Notes: generated by a model from the sequence alone, not told the origin. Positions 45,401 to 55,390 are shown, counted from the stretch's first letter. The stretch: DNA of 64,000 nt from Forficula auricularia (GCA_024734495.1 JALMQS010000099.1:73407764-73471763); one strand, 5' to 3'. Program-made: numbers and translations.

Positions 45401-46759
45401 AAAGTTGCTACAGCAAGATAGAAATTACACTTGAATGAATGTAGAACCATACAAAATACTATTCAACAAATTTTTTTGTTTTTGTAAATTAGTAGTAGTA
45501 CTAAAATTTTAAAGCTCATTTTTCTTGCTCTGATGAACATTCACAGAGCTAGCGTCTGTTGTGGTTGTCTAAATACAGGCGTTAGCATCAACTGCTGCCA
45601 TCTGTTAAACTTAAAGTGATCAAATTTATAGTTAAGGAGACAATTCTTTCCCGATAGACGTGCCATATCAAACGTACCTAAAGATTGCGTTCCATGAAAA
45701 AAATGAATTTGAAAATCTACATTTTTAATATCAAATATAAAATATAAGTATATTTTTTTTAACAAAATGTTTTTATTTTGAAATTTAAATTTACATAAAT
45801 AATCATTTTTACAATAATTTGGACATCGAGCAACACTCCTTCCCGTGTCTATATTTACAACAATGTCTTATATTATTTTAATCACTTTTTGATTTTATTG
45901 TGGGAAATATTTTGTAAAACCCCAAGACTTGCTTTTTTTGTAACTATATATAATTAAATTGAAAGTTTCTTTTTGCCGAGAGTAGCAGATTTTTTATCAA
46001 TTAAAGGAGAGAATAAAAGAGTGTTTTCTGCTGGAAAAATTTATTTATAACGATTATAAATAAATTAAAGAATTTATTTTTCCAGCAGAAGACACTCTTT
46101 TATTGTCTCCTTTAATATACACTTATATAAATAACAAAAAATTGTCTTTTATAAAAAATTTTACTTAGGGGGCATAAGAATTTTTGAAAGGCTTAGGTGA
46201 GGCATGGCACAAAAAAGTTGGGAAACAGTGCCCTATTGGAAAGCATTGTCTAACTTCGAACCGAACTTTTAAAGGAACTTTAATCTAATTTAACGCATAA
46301 AGAATTTACTACTGCTCGAAGCCCTTAAAAAACTTAGTAAATTGGATTGTATCTAACTTTCTGAGATTTGGCTCGTGATCCCGGCTTCTTTCCTTCTACT
46401 CTGTTCTTTTCACGATGGAGGGGCCATCCCATGCAGGCCTTTAGGGGATGCACCTTCTGGTGTATCTCCTTCTCACATCAATATCATTTAAAAAAAAAAA
46501 CTTTGAAAATAATTCAATCTTCTATGTATTTTTTGTCGTTTTTATTTATTTTTTGTTATAAATACTTTTTCAAATTTGTGTTGCGGCTGGTGAAATTTTT
46601 CCATTTCGAGCCCAGGAAAAGAATATTTGGTCTAATAATTTATTAATTTGTTTCAGATTTACACCTTCTTTCTGTCGACTTGTCAGTTGGAACATCGTCC
46701 TCTGGATTACTTACGAACAATTGAAACGTGTTGTCCAGCGCAATTTTCAAGACAATTAA
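33298..46759 (+). CDS. UCP2: mitochondrial uncoupling protein, UCP1-3/UCP2-like (SLC25 family), seven exons, complete
   Basis: Join 33298-33405, 35194-35321, 35410-35519, 41279-41491, 44031-44171, 44356-44494 and 46657-46759: 942 nt, 313 residues plus TAA. Every junction is GT-AG and in phase. The family carries protons, anions or C4 metabolites across the inner mitochondrial membrane and lowers coupling of respiration to ATP synthesis. Three carrier repeats show their signatures: PLDTAKVR (residues 27-34), PTDVVKVR (147-154) and PVDVVKTR (243-250). The N-terminal [20 protein letters not shown] and the C-terminal SW-x12-YEQLKR pattern are typical of vertebrate UCP1-3 rather than UCP4 or BMCP1. 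The length matches the usual ~310 residues. From memory Drosophila has UCP4-type and BMCP1-type genes but no UCP1-3 orthologue, so presence here argues against a fly. The ATG at 33298 gives the usual short N-terminus. Introns 1, 3 and 4 are loaded with transposons. UCP family membership is near certain; the UCP2 name is by resemblance. Confidence 0.93.
33474..33760. mobile_element. MITE in UCP2-like intron 1, GGGGCCATTCATAAAATACG ends
   Basis: GGGGCCATTCATAAAATACG and CATATTTTATGAATGGCCTC are inverted ends. The body contains GTGACGCGGCGTGACG. It belongs with the larger element at 58.4 kb. Confidence 0.6.
33763..33962. mobile_element. hairpin MITE in UCP2-like intron 1
   Basis: About 90-base arms (AGTAAACTCTTTTTAAATGT ... 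GGGATGGCCAATC and reverse) pair almost completely. The outer end ACATACAACTGGCCCTAAG matches the MITE at 18.8 kb. Confidence 0.75.
33985..34618. mobile_element. large foldback, CACTGGTCGACAAAAA end, in UCP2-like intron 1
   Basis: ATGGATTCCAGTAG ... AACTCAATTATAGTTATAAC is mirrored across 34255-34575. The right tip TTTTTGTCGACCAGTG is intact and the left tip is partly lost. Related half-copy at 38025-38310 has an intact left tip CACTGGTCAACAAAAATG. Confidence 0.7.
35194..35321 (+). CDS. UCP2: UCP2-like exon 2 (residues 37-79)
   Basis: The acceptor is a T-rich tract ending tttttttcag and the donor is gtaaat. It encodes the first matrix loop, including an insert rich in Met, Ala and Leu before the conserved YQGLVGTI stretch and the KEEG motif that precedes even-numbered carrier helices. 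Confidence 0.9.
35410..35519 (+). CDS. UCP2: UCP2-like exon 3 (residues 79-116)
   Basis: It follows a short 88-base intron ending ttatttgcag. It encodes helix 2 with [13 protein letters not shown] and the [10 protein letters not shown] motif, both strongly conserved in UCP1-3. The donor is gtgaat, and the following intron of about 5.8 kb is filled with nested mobile elements. Confidence 0.92.
35555..35690 (-). mobile_element. family F arm in UCP2-like intron 3
   Basis: AACAGAAATAGCAGGGAATT to CATTTAATCACTCTTTGTC, containing the ten-pair helix I and a core mutated to ATGAGGA. Similar arms lie at 38310-38480 and 38995-39060. Confidence 0.55.
36180..36410 (+). mobile_element. family B fragment in UCP2-like intron 3
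   Basis: ACCAAACTCAACGAAATTTT and AACCACCCAAAATGGGG tracts match the ~115-bp internal units of family B. No ends are visible. A similar fragment, in reverse, lies at about 59600-59850. Confidence 0.5.
36605..38025. mobile_element. family G inverted repeat pair split by a LINE insertion
   Basis: Left arm 36605-36775 and right arm about 37915-38025 are inverted copies. Shared landmarks are GTTCTCAAGTATG, CGATCGGCTTATTC, ACTACG and GTTAACTGGATTGG. The LINE fragment lies between them. Single family G arms also lie at 23645-23762 and 25655-25785. Confidence 0.65.
36783..37918 (-). pseudogene. 5'-truncated non-LTR retrotransposon (LINE) reverse transcriptase fragment
   Basis: Read on the - strand it contains [11 protein letters not shown], then in another frame [16 protein letters not shown] and the catalytic YADD box. 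Next come an open stretch (37502-37002) with [36 protein letters not shown] and [18 protein letters not shown], and a last segment [18 protein letters not shown] ending HLRLHPLT and a stop. A poly(A) tail (poly-T on +) lies at 36781-36796. These are the palm and C-terminal region of an arthropod LINE. Several frameshifts and stops break it, so it is dead. It sits inside an inverted pair of family G repeats in intron 3 of the UCP2-like gene. Confidence 0.85.
38025..38310 (+). mobile_element. half copy of the CACTGGTC foldback in UCP2-like intron 3
   Basis: It begins CACTGGTCAACAAAAATG and follows the left arm of the 34-kb element (GGATTCCAGTCGTTTATACG, AGCTTCCTCTTTGATTTTC), then stops. Its 76-codon frame is not a gene. 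Confidence 0.6.
39806..40267. mobile_element. mariner-type MITE with ~140-bp inverted arms
   Basis: The ends read TACAGGGAGGGGC and, inverted, GCCCCACACTGTA, flanked by TA. Arms of roughly 140 bases are inverted copies of each other (about 39808-39950 and 40118-40265). The centre holds a short family B fragment with C-runs. It is nested in the pogo-like element. Confidence 0.6.
40372..40710 (-). CDS. CENP-B/pogo-type N-terminal DNA-binding fragment of a Tigger transposase
   Basis: The frame is 112 residues long. It shows a first helix-turn-helix ([20 protein letters not shown]) and the start of a CENP-B-type second domain ([20 protein letters not shown], then KAKDFASKL). These regions bind the terminal repeats in pogo/Tigger transposases. 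The family continues into a DDE catalytic core; here homology ends after about residue 97 and a short unrelated tail follows. The open frame may simply be young. It could also be a repressor-like truncated protein, but there is no sign of expression. Confidence 0.7.
   Translation of the reverse strand: MSPTKKNYRGHGKWFEKKDIAQTFNISPSTLYTILTNKGKKVLQSHLHGNRKRAGDGEFPILEDSLIKWFRQGRAQNLPVGGALLKAKAKDFASKLEITGLQVVDQFYLFQY
40960..41003 (+). ncRNA. hammerhead-like motif at the right arm of the 39.6-41.0 kb foldback
   Basis: CTGAGGA (40967-40973), extra A, helix II GGAG/CTCT with one wobble, then GAAACGAC, where A replaces U16.1. The left arm at 39635-39665 reads ATGAGGA on the - strand. It is likely inactive. 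Confidence 0.35.
41160..41221 (-). mobile_element. family A relic just upstream of UCP2-like exon 4
   Basis: AAAAATAGCCATTGATTC resembles the satellite unit, and ATGGATAAAGTAAAAA is the inverse of the family A 5' end. It lies about 60 bases from the exon 4 splice acceptor. Confidence 0.45.
41279..41491 (+). CDS. UCP2: UCP2-like exon 4 (residues 116-187)
   Basis: The acceptor is gaatttcag and the donor gtaaat. It encodes [11 protein letters not shown], the second carrier signature [10 protein letters not shown] and the [10 protein letters not shown] motif. GC content is clearly higher than in the surrounding introns. A relic of the family A Helentron end lies only about 60 bases upstream. Confidence 0.93.
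42080..42560 (+). other. possible retroelement tail in UCP2-like intron 4
   Basis: CATCATCATCATTGAGTGCA and a CT-rich stretch (CCTTCCCCTTTTCTTTCC) stand out from the AT-rich intron and look like LINE or SINE 3' sequence. No second copy lies in the window, so this is a guess. Confidence 0.25.
43141..43199 (+). ncRNA. hammerhead ribozyme motif inside UCP2-like intron 4, sense strand
   Basis: Helix I pairs GAAAA (43141-43145) with UUUUC (43195-43199) and GA with UC next to the core, with an internal loop between. The core is CTGATGA (43153-43159), then an extra T, helix II GGCG/CGCT with one wobble, GAAA (43179-43182), CGT and C17 at 43186. The internal loop in helix I is the kind that makes tertiary contacts in fast natural hammerheads. 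If active, it would cut the UCP2-like pre-mRNA intron. Confidence 0.5.
43735..43925 (+). pseudogene. 3' end fragment of the same LINE family
   Basis: It contains LQTFKTRV, then a Leu/Arg/His-rich tail and a 3' UTR with the CTTCTCTTCGG and GGCTACATCTTT segments also found (reverse strand) in the copy at 36.8-37.9 kb, ending in an A-rich tract. Only about 190 bases survive. It lies in intron 4 of the UCP2-like gene and extends the open frame upstream of exon 5 by chance. Confidence 0.65.
44031..44171 (+). CDS. UCP2: UCP2-like exon 5 (residues 187-234)
   Basis: The acceptor is atgattatag and the donor gtaaga. It encodes [20 protein letters not shown] and [11 protein letters not shown], which match helix 4, the following matrix loop and the start of helix 5 in UCP1-3. 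The reading frame stays open upstream of the acceptor into a LINE fragment, but that extension is intronic. Confidence 0.93.
44356..44494 (+). CDS. UCP2: UCP2-like exon 6 (residues 234-280)
   Basis: The acceptor tttgaaaag is weak in pyrimidines but gives the only in-phase join. The donor is gtaagt. It encodes [20 protein letters not shown], the third carrier signature, then EGPAAFYKG. Confidence 0.92.
45018..45163 (+). mobile_element. family D MITE copy, diverged, in UCP2-like intron 6
   Basis: The ends CGAGGAATGGAATTAGGTGT and GGTCGCGGTTCACCCCTC are recognisable and few minisatellite units remain. Flanks read GGGAAACAC and GGGGAACAC, a 9-bp duplication with one mismatch. Confidence 0.65.
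46000..46118. mobile_element. short family E foldback without hammerhead
   Basis: AAAGGAGAGAATAAAAGAGT to ACTCTTTTATTGTCTCCTTT with TTTCTGCTGGAAAAAT arms and a small centre; GAAAGTTTCTTTTTGCCGAG precedes it. It lies in UCP2-like intron 6. Related arms also occur at 3590-3660, 15670-15710 and 15940-16070. Confidence 0.6.
46657..46759 (+). CDS. UCP2: UCP2-like exon 7 (residues 280-313 and stop)
   Basis: The acceptor is atttgtttcag. It encodes [20 protein letters not shown] followed by QLKR and a short tail, then TAA at 46757-46759. This matches helix 6 and the purine-nucleotide-binding C-terminal region of UCP proteins. Confidence 0.93.
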
Positions 46760-46950
46760 GTATTATGTCACCTACGGACTAATTATTATTATTATCCCTC
46801 ATTTGTATATTTTAATCCCATCTCTATATCCTTTATTTAAATCCATTTGTTCACACCTATTTATTTTTAAAATTCCAAAAATAATTTAAGTTTTAAAATC
46901 ATAAACTTGTAACTTATATGTTCGATATTTTATTTATACTTAATGAAATC

Positions 46951-46956
46951 ATTAAA
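46951..46956 (+). terminator. candidate poly(A) signal of the UCP2-like gene (ATTAAA)
   Basis: ATTAAA lies about 190 bases after the stop codon in AT-rich 3' sequence. Alternative AATAAA signals occur at 47245-47250 and 47276-47281. Which one is used cannot be told from sequence alone. Confidence 0.35.
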
Positions 46957-47287
46957 TGATGATATTTATTTCTGATAAATTATTCTTAGTTGTGACTCAT
47001 TTATTATTTTATTGTAAACCATTTTTATACGATATACAAAGACTTATAAACATTTTCTCTAAACAGAGTGTTATAGCTTAGATATTAGAGAAATATACAA
47101 TATATATCTATATACTAAGGTTTAAAAAAAGCGAAAATAGCAGCCAGTCTATTTTTGTAGACGGTGTTCAATCTCAGAAAAGCACAATAATATATTCTAG
47201 TGAAAGTAATTTGTAAACTGACTACAATTGTTGAGTGTGTAAATAATAAATATGCATCTAATAACATAGTAATACAATAAATATCAT

Positions 47288-47487
47288 CCAGTGGCGTATC
47301 TAGAAATGTATTTTGGGATAAGTATTAGGCTTATTTTACGAAAAAAATTAGAATACTTGATTGTTCGATGTTCATATCTAAATAGATAGGGTTGTTGTTG
47401 TTATATAAAAAAATAGTCTTTAATTTGGCCTAGTATTAAAATTAATTGCTCTCCTGGCCATGAAACCCATCCCTAGATACGCCGCTT
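47288..47487. mobile_element. ~200-bp MITE with AGTGGCGTATCTAG ends
   Basis: CCAGTGGCGTATCTAGAAAT and CCTAGATACGCCGCTTCT are inverted ends. It is non-coding, 3' of the UCP2-like gene. Confidence 0.55.
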
Positions 47488-48882
47488 CTCGACATCGTGT
47501 AATACTAGGTAATAATAATAAAAGTAATGAAGAAATCTAATTGAGTAGCAGCCCAAGATAATGAAACAGCATTTCCGAATAAAAATTATATTTACCAATG
47601 CAAAATCAAGATCGATTAATACGAAGAAAGCTGATCGAGTAAACAAGAATTTTGTAGTTGTTTTCTTCATTGACTATTGGTATCTGTCCGTTGGTAAACA
47701 GCGCTGACTGGTGGTCAAAATAAAAACCAACACAATCGGGTCATATTTATTTTTATTTTTTAAAGAAAATTGTTAAAAAACAAACAAGATAGATGATTAG
47801 TTTGTTGTTTACTATCTTATGCAATATTAAGTAATTTATTTAAATATTGTTCGACATCTCAATTATCCTCGGCATCGGCATGATTGATAGTTGTGCAGCT
47901 TACCCGTTTGATTTTTGACCACGAGATTGAATAGTGGCAAGAACCACTTACCAATTTTGAGCACTTAAATAGAAAAGAATATCTTCCGAAAAGGTTGAAA
48001 TTACATTTTATTAAAGTTTTTTATTCGAAAATACTACAAGTGTTTCATTATCTTGAATTGCCACGCTATCAGACTCCATTTTATATTTACCAGACTGTCT
48101 CTGAGAAAATACTTTTAATATAATAATGAAGAAAATAGTTAACCTTATGTCTATTTTTTCCATAAATATAATAATAATATTATACTGTGTGATATCAATG
48201 TAAGACCAATTAATTATAGAAAATGTTGAAAATATTTTTTAATTGATTATCCGACTAAATAATTACAAAATGATTTAAATAAAATAATTTTGTTTTTAAA
48301 CCGATTGTTTCTTCTATTTTCAATCACCCGTTTCTTTCACTTTTAGTCCACAAATTAAGTCTTAATTGTTCGTGAATAAATAACTAGTAAATAATTTGTA
48401 TATAATTCATACAAATAATTAAAACTTAATTTAACATTAATGTAAAAAATAGGAAAAATACAAACTACTATGAATAGTTATTACCAAATAAAGAAATAAG
48501 AAAAGTTTTCATTGAAAAAAAATAGTTATTTGCAACTTAATGTTAGTGGTCTAAAAATAACCACTACTCCAATCTAAACCCTTAATATTGTTTAAAAAAA
48601 AATAAGTGAATGAATAGAAAATTAAAGACAAAATAATTATTTTAAAATTCATTCAAACATTTATTTTTGATTAATAGATGGAATTTTTTTAAAAAATTTA
48701 AAGAACAACCCACGGGCTTCATATCGCGTATATTTTAATCAAATAAGTAGATGGATAAGTTCAATTTAATCAAAGATCTTAGTAGATGATAATTATGTAT
48801 ATATTATATATGCCAGGTAATTTGGCGCTCCGGTTCGACTCCTGAGGGGACGAAACCTTCTGATATATAATCTAGTATACAT

Positions 48883-49500
48883 ACATAGAGAGAAACAAAG
48901 AGGTTGTCCTCTGCTTGATGCAAATTAACAAACACACATATGAGCAGTTTATTTTGAAAATGGCCTAAGTCCATTTTTGAAAAAAATAATTTAATGACAG
49001 ATTTAGTTAGACATAAATATCTTCTTTTCATATCTATAATATCACAGCCAAAGGAGTACAAAATCCTCATGAATTCGTCAAAATAAATACATCAAAATAT
49101 ATATAAATATATGTATTTATAAAAATATAAATACAAATATATCAAAATAACAAATAATGGATTTAGGCCACTTTCAAAATAAACGGCTAATATATATAAA
49201 ATATATATATATATATGTATATATATTATTTATTTGAGTCTATAGTTTCGAAGGCTTGGCCCTCATCATCAGTCTTTTTAATTATAAATATTATTTTTCA
49301 TGGGATCAGTATCGGTTTAGATATTGAAATTTTTTTCCTTCTTTCTCAGCTTGAGAGCCTGGCTGGAAACTATAGTCTCAAACAAATAAATAATATATAT
49401 ACATTTACATATATATATTTGCATTAAGCAGAGGACAACCTCTTTGTTTCTCTCTATGAATCAACAACTCTGCTACTCTCGGGAAAATAAAAACTTTTCA
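48883..49500. mobile_element. family K foldback
   Basis: AGAGAGAAACAAAGAGGTTG followed by TCCTCTGCTTGATGCAAATT at the left is mirrored at 49415-49460. Inner arms carry AGTTTCGAAGGCTTGGCC (left) and TAGTCTCAAACAAATAAAT (right). Part of 48940-49220 is other AT-rich sequence. Confidence 0.6.
49236..49280 (-). ncRNA. hammerhead-like motif, family K, one core-flanking change
   Basis: On the - strand: CTGATGA, extra T, helix II GAGGGC/GCCTTC with one wobble, then GAAACTATAGAC. The A before C17 replaces the U16.1 that should pair with A15.1, so activity is doubtful. The matching arm at 49345-49390 has lost CTGATGA but keeps GAAACTATAGTC. Confidence 0.45.
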
Positions 49501-49509
49501 ATTAAATTA

Positions 49510-50860
49510 TATACATAATTATCTACTAAGAACTTTGAATAAGTTGACCTTATTCATCTACTTATTTGATTATTTTAAAAGCCAAAATAAATACAAATAT
49601 TTGAAAATTGTATTCAATAAGATAATTTTTACTAATAAAGAAGATATACATACCTATATAATTTTTCTACAATCATACAAAAAGTAGGCCATTATTTAAT
49701 CATTTTTAAAATAAAAAGCGACTTTTTATTGCTCTAGTGCAATAAAATGTTTGTTGTCAGTTGTCATGGTAAAAACAATAGTATATAGGTATAAACTTTT
49801 TTAAGAAAACTCTTTTCTACCTGATGATGATGGCTGGTCCAATTCGGCCTGCATATCTCATTGGTCAATATTCATGGCTTATGCACTTAAACACTTACTT
49901 TTTGCACTTGTAGCATAAATATCTATTATTTAGTCGAATAAAATTACTTTAAACATTGAAATTCAATATCCATAGTCATAATAATCATAATCAATGTTAA
50001 ATTTGAAATTATTTATCTCTAGACCGTGTATTTTCATGTTAGATTTTTCTAGAACTTGGAAGCCTCTCACAAACATTTTGAAGTTCCTTAAAATATGATT
50101 ATGTAATATGATAATACGATTATTATATTATTTAATCAGCTAAGATGAATAAAAGAAGAAAAGAAGATTGTTTAGTTTTGCGAGAAAAAACTTTATAGTA
50201 ACAATATACGTAATAAACAAACATTCTTAACATTCAAAGAGTAAAGAAAAGAAAAAGCAAAGCACCCTTCTCCATACTAAGTTTCGTAGAAAAATAAATC
50301 AAAATGCTTTGACATTAGGCATGCATTTTGTTATCATAGGAAATGTTTTATCTTAAAACTTTCTTCTATTTACTCATTTGAAATCAACTTCTATCGTAAA
50401 AACAAATAAACTAATATTTAGGAATTTGTAAATATTTTCTTTCATTCTAATAAAATTTAAAAAATAATATAATAATTAATACTTGTAATGTTATTAAAAA
50501 TTATCTTCAATGTAAATAGGAAAAATATATAAAATTACGTATATTTTTTAAATATAAAATTTTGTTTAATTTGAAATTAATATTTAACAAAATTAAATTT
50601 TTGTGAGAGTTCGCGGACAGTTTAAGAAGTTTCCGCGTGCTACAAATTTTCCATTTATCTACTGATAGTATTACCTTCTGGACAGATGGGCCAGGCCGAC
50701 CCTTTTTTCACCGTTGATCTATTTATTTATATTTTACCCAGTAGCTTATTCGCTCCTTGCGCAACACAGGCAGCGCCATAGGTGACACTTTTGAGAACTT
50801 CGGGTACATTCTACCTGCTTATTTAGCATTCATCTGTGTATAATAACGTTTATTTTACTG
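49510..50860. other. no gene seen
   Basis: AT-rich intergenic DNA between the family K foldback and the THAP fragment. The last ~250 bases are GC-richer (GCAACACAGGCAGCGCCATAG) and could hold the THAP promoter. Confidence 0.4.
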
Positions 50861-50911
50861 AATCAAAAAGTGTTTAATTATTTTACTTTAACTTATAAAG
50901 TGAATCAATTG

Positions 50912-51350
50912 ATGATGAATTCTAGTAAAAAAGAAGTTTTCAAGTGCTCTGTAACGAACTGTACACTTAATTCCAACTATGAATTTTATTGTTTTCCTTC
51001 GGCTACCCCTAACTATCCACACAAAGTGCTTAGACGTGTGCATTGGTTGAAAGCTTTAAAAAAGTCGTAGTAAGTATAAGGAAATAAATAATTAATTCAT
51101 ACAGTTTTATATAATTGAGAAACGATAATTAATTTTCATAAATATTTACACTCATATTATTTAAATGAAAAATTACAGGTTAGATGAATCAGATTGGATT
51201 CCACCAAAACGGAGTAGAATCTGTATTTTTCATTTTGCTAGAAATAAAAAATCCGAAAATCCAAGTATAATTTGTCTATCTTTGACAATTCAGCAAAAAT
51301 ACTACGGAGATCAGAATCTTCAGCAAAATTTTCAAGTGCTCGAGATTTAG
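50912..51350 (+). CDS. THAP-type zinc finger gene or gene fragment, two exons
   Basis: The first exon (ATG 50912 or 50915, or an in-frame ATG at 50870) encodes FKCSVTNC, YCFPS and VHWLKALKK. The second (from 51179, after ttacag) encodes LDESDWIPPKRSRICIFHFA. Together these give the Cys-x4-Cys ... Trp ... Cys-x2-His spacing of the C2CH THAP DNA-binding module, with SRICxxHF typical of the family. THAP domains occur in transcription regulators and in P-element-type transposases. The consensus donor GTAAGT at 51070 would create a TAG at the junction. Only a poorer GT at 51064 restores the frame (AAG-TTA-GAT). The second frame stops at 51348-51350 without the usual AVPT motif. This may therefore be a decayed gene, a captured fragment, or a gene with further splicing. 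Confidence 0.5.
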
Positions 51351-54300
51351 TTGTCTATTTACTTTTTGTTTATTAAAATCGATTGAATGGGTAACTTTTT
51401 CAAAGTCATTTTTAATAATTTTATCCATTATGACATTTTATGAAGGTTAACCTCAATAAAGATATTTCAAAATTTTTTTTAATTGAAAAAATTATAATTT
51501 TCAAGCTATTATTTTAATTGTTTAATAACAAATTTATTTATTACGGAAATCTATGATTATTTTAGCTTTTAAATATTGTATTTTTTTATGAAATTAATTA
51601 TTTTTCGTAAATGCCTATTACTTTTATACACTATTATTGTACCTAAAGTTGTTTTTTTGGCCACGGATGGCGCTAAGCACGGTTCCCAGTGAAATATTTA
51701 TTTTTCTTGACTATGGCGGTTCCTGCCTATTTATTTATTTTTTTATTCCTTAACCATGGCCACTTCCTGTCTACTTATTAATTTATTTGTTTTTCAAATT
51801 ATTTATTTTTACTTAGAATTTCTTGAAACCTAGCGACATATTATAACTATTTATTTTTTTATTTTGTTTTATTTATTTATTTTTCCAAGTGTATTTATGT
51901 ATTTATTTATTTGTTTTTATTATTTGGACGACATTTGGTATTCCTTTTTTTTATTATTATTTTCTTCTCGGCCGCAGCATACTAAGTTTTCACACCATTC
52001 TGCTGTGGCCATACCTTGAGCCACTCATCCGGATCCTGAGTGGGAGAATCAGAGTGCTATAAGGGGAGATGTGGAGACCCCTTTTAAAAAATTAAAAAAA
52101 AAGACAAAATATATATAATTGGGAAATAAAAATGTTTTTTTTTTTTTTTTTAAATAATAATTAATTCTTTATTTAACATAATATAGTTTACAATAATTAG
52201 AACAGCATCACGGTCTTTGTGTATAATGGAAATTTATAGATTTCATTTTTGGCATTTTTTTTAATGTTAAGACCGTAATGGAACGTACTTGAAGACTTTT
52301 TTTAAGTCCAAAAAGCATTTCACTCGTCAATTTAATAAACATGAGCTGAAATAAAAAAAAACAGTATATTAATATTTTCAGTTAATTTCTTTAATGATAA
52401 AATTTGTGAGACTCAAATAATAACCAAGAGAAAATTGGAGAAAGGAATTAATGAAACCGGGAAAATGGGTTTATTAGAAATTAAATATTATTCACAAAAC
52501 AAAAAAATACAGTTTTCTACCTATTCTATCTATTTTATTTATCTATCTATTGCATTCTATTGGATTTCAATTCTAATTCGCTTTAAAGAGAGTCTAATAT
52601 TCTAGTCTAATATATAAATATTAAGTCAACCTAAATGTTTTTGCCATGGTTGCCTGCAGCGTAGGCAACCAAAGTACAGCTCTGAGAATAATAAATGGGA
52701 GATTAAGGGGTTTCGATGGTTACAAAAAACAACAACACTTTTTTCTGAATTTTTTATATATTGTTAAGTAATCAATGCAAAATAAGAACCCAAAATTTTT
52801 TTCAATTTTTTCCATTGTATCGTTATTAAGATATAAAGGATTGAAAATAGCAAACTTTAACACGGGCTCTTAATGGGATTTCAAGGATTTCACGCATTTA
52901 TGTTAAGAGTTAATGGAGATATAAAAAGATTTTTGAGCTGAAAATTTTACAGAATGTAGTTTAATATTTGAAAATAACACTATTATAAATTGGCTATGAT
53001 ATGCCGTAGATAACATATAATATTATTGTGCTAAAAATATTTTTTACTATAAATAAAAAAATATCTCGAAAATTTCTCAAATGTCTTGATTAAAAGCCTG
53101 ACCATTGACTACTACTACTAGTATGTTGTTTATTGGTAAATGATAAGTACGGTGTTGTCGCCATATGGTGGAAATTGAAACTAACACAATCGGGTCGCTG
53201 TCAAAAATGTCATATGCATAATCGAAAAATAAATAAACATTGGTTTTTGTTTATATATCATTTAAGGAGGTTCGGGACAGCAGCTCTATCTGGTTATTCT
53301 ACGAAAAAATCTTGTATTTCTACAGAGTGACAACTTCTGCCTACTAAATTTTTTAATAAAAAAAAAATTGTTAATAATGAGGTTAATTTCGAATAAAAAT
53401 CTTTGTTTTGATAATATTAATAAAAAGAATATTGAGGTAATTTTTTTATAAACATTTATTTAACACAAAAACGATTTCAAGAAATAGAGTTGGAATTCTA
53501 TACTAGTGCTTTTGTTATATTTTGTTGGCGGCAAATAACTTTTTATTTTTTACATTTATGAATAACTAATTAACTAGATTGTCCAAATCTATTTAAAAAT
53601 GTATCAGTCGATTCATAAAAGTTAAATTAAAGATCTGTATAAATTTGTTGAAGATGATATAATTTGTATAGAAGTTATAGTCCTTTTGATAATTTACTTC
53701 CATGTTAAAAGGACAATTTTCGATAATTTATTTCTCGGTAATGGGAAAGAAGATCAACTTCAAATTTCGGGAATACATATTTAATACATCAATGATTCGA
53801 TGGTAAAAATTTGAAAATTTTCTTATAAAAATGATAAACAGTCCCGAAGCCCCTTAAACACTGATCAATCAGTTGTCAGAAGACCCAATTGTGATAGTTC
53901 AAGCTTTCACCACCAGTTGGCGTATCTGCAACTTCCAGTTACCAATAATGCTAATTCTTATATGTGATTAGATTTCTATATTTCAAATTAGATTATTTAG
54001 ATAAAATGTTCAAATTTAAACAAATAGTAAAATTAAAAACCATTATTATAGAAAATTATTCAATTATCGAAACCATGAAAAGTTTCAGGCGAATACTACT
54101 AACTCAACTAAAATAAACTTTTATTTAGTGCACTGTTGCCAGATTTCTTTGATGGAAATTTATTCTTTAAATTAAACAAATATAATGATTAAAATTTCAA
54201 TAATTGTATTTATTTATGTGTAATATTTATCTTTTTACTAAATTGAGATTTTCTAGAGTCTTGTAGAAATTATCAAATATAACCGTACTGATGACGTCAT

Positions 54301-55390
54301 CCTATGTTAAAGGATAGGGTTTGCAAAAATGAAAATGTTTACGTTGCAGGCAATGGGGAAAAACTATTTGGGTTGACTGTACTAAATATACACTCATGCA
54401 GGCTCCACATTTCAACTTGGAAGACTATGAAATATGTGGGGGTGATGTTTCATAACACTTTTCGCTCCCTCTAGTCATGGGTAATTTTAGGAATTCATTC
54501 GAAACAAATTTTGTTGTTTCAAAAATATCTTACCTCAAGGGGTCAGAGCTAAAAATTAATACTCATCGCTAAATAAATCAGGCCGTCGCAATAGAAGAAT
54601 TTCATCTAACAAAAATAGTGAAAATCCTCAACTTTCAATAAAAAAAAAATATGTTAAAAATACATATCAAAACTTATATTTAAATTCGCCATTAACGTTG
54701 TTGCTAGAGGGATTAACTTCTGATCACGTTTCAGCAAATTTTTATCGTTGGGAACAATATTTCCAAGAATGTTTTCTATAATAACGAACAACGCTCGAAA
54801 TCCCAATATAACAAAACAAGATAGCTTTAAATACCGGGTGTCCTACCAAAACTATTCCAATGCTATTAAGCCGTTCACTGCACAAATCGATTAACTCCAC
54901 TTTTTGAAATATTTTAAATTTAAGTGTCAAAGCACTTGGTTCAGTCATAGATTTTTATAAATTTTAATTTTCTCATTAATATATCAAAGAATAATTGATA
55001 CGTCAACACGAATTATTTTGACCGCGCTGATTTGAAAAAAAGATATTTTTATCTCGCGAGACTACTGCGGATTACGCTATTGGAGTCTGCGGAGTATTAA
55101 GTCTGGACCAAGAGAGAAAAAGATGTAATCCACTTAGCCTCAATCCAACGTCATTTCGCGTATAGCCCGCTAGACATTCGGATGGATCACCGAGTGAATT
55201 TGAAATCTCAGATGTTAATATCATTATTTCAAGTTAGAAATATATAAGTTCAAATATTATTTTCACTCAATATTTGACAAAAATTCCCTACATTAGAGTC
55301 GCGATCGAATAAAATGTAGAAAACCTTCAGTTAATAGATTTTTATATTTAAATATAATAAATTTTTCAAAAAATAAAGATTAACCTTATT
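51351..55390. other. intergenic, apart from the 53.2-53.9 kb element nothing recognised
   Basis: AT-rich DNA with TATTTATTT runs at 51700-51950 and no reading frame with family signature. Confidence 0.45.
53157..53924. mobile_element. possible element with ~45-bp inverted ends
   Basis: CGCCATATGGTGG ... ACACAATCGGGTC at the left is mirrored as GACCCAATTGTGATAG ... CCACCAGTTGGCG at the right. A third copy of the end is at about 47700-47740. No coding capacity was seen. Confidence 0.4.

Noticed and set aside
49805..49850. CTGATGATGATGG as another hammerhead
   Set aside because: No GAAA follows at a usable distance and helix II does not form.
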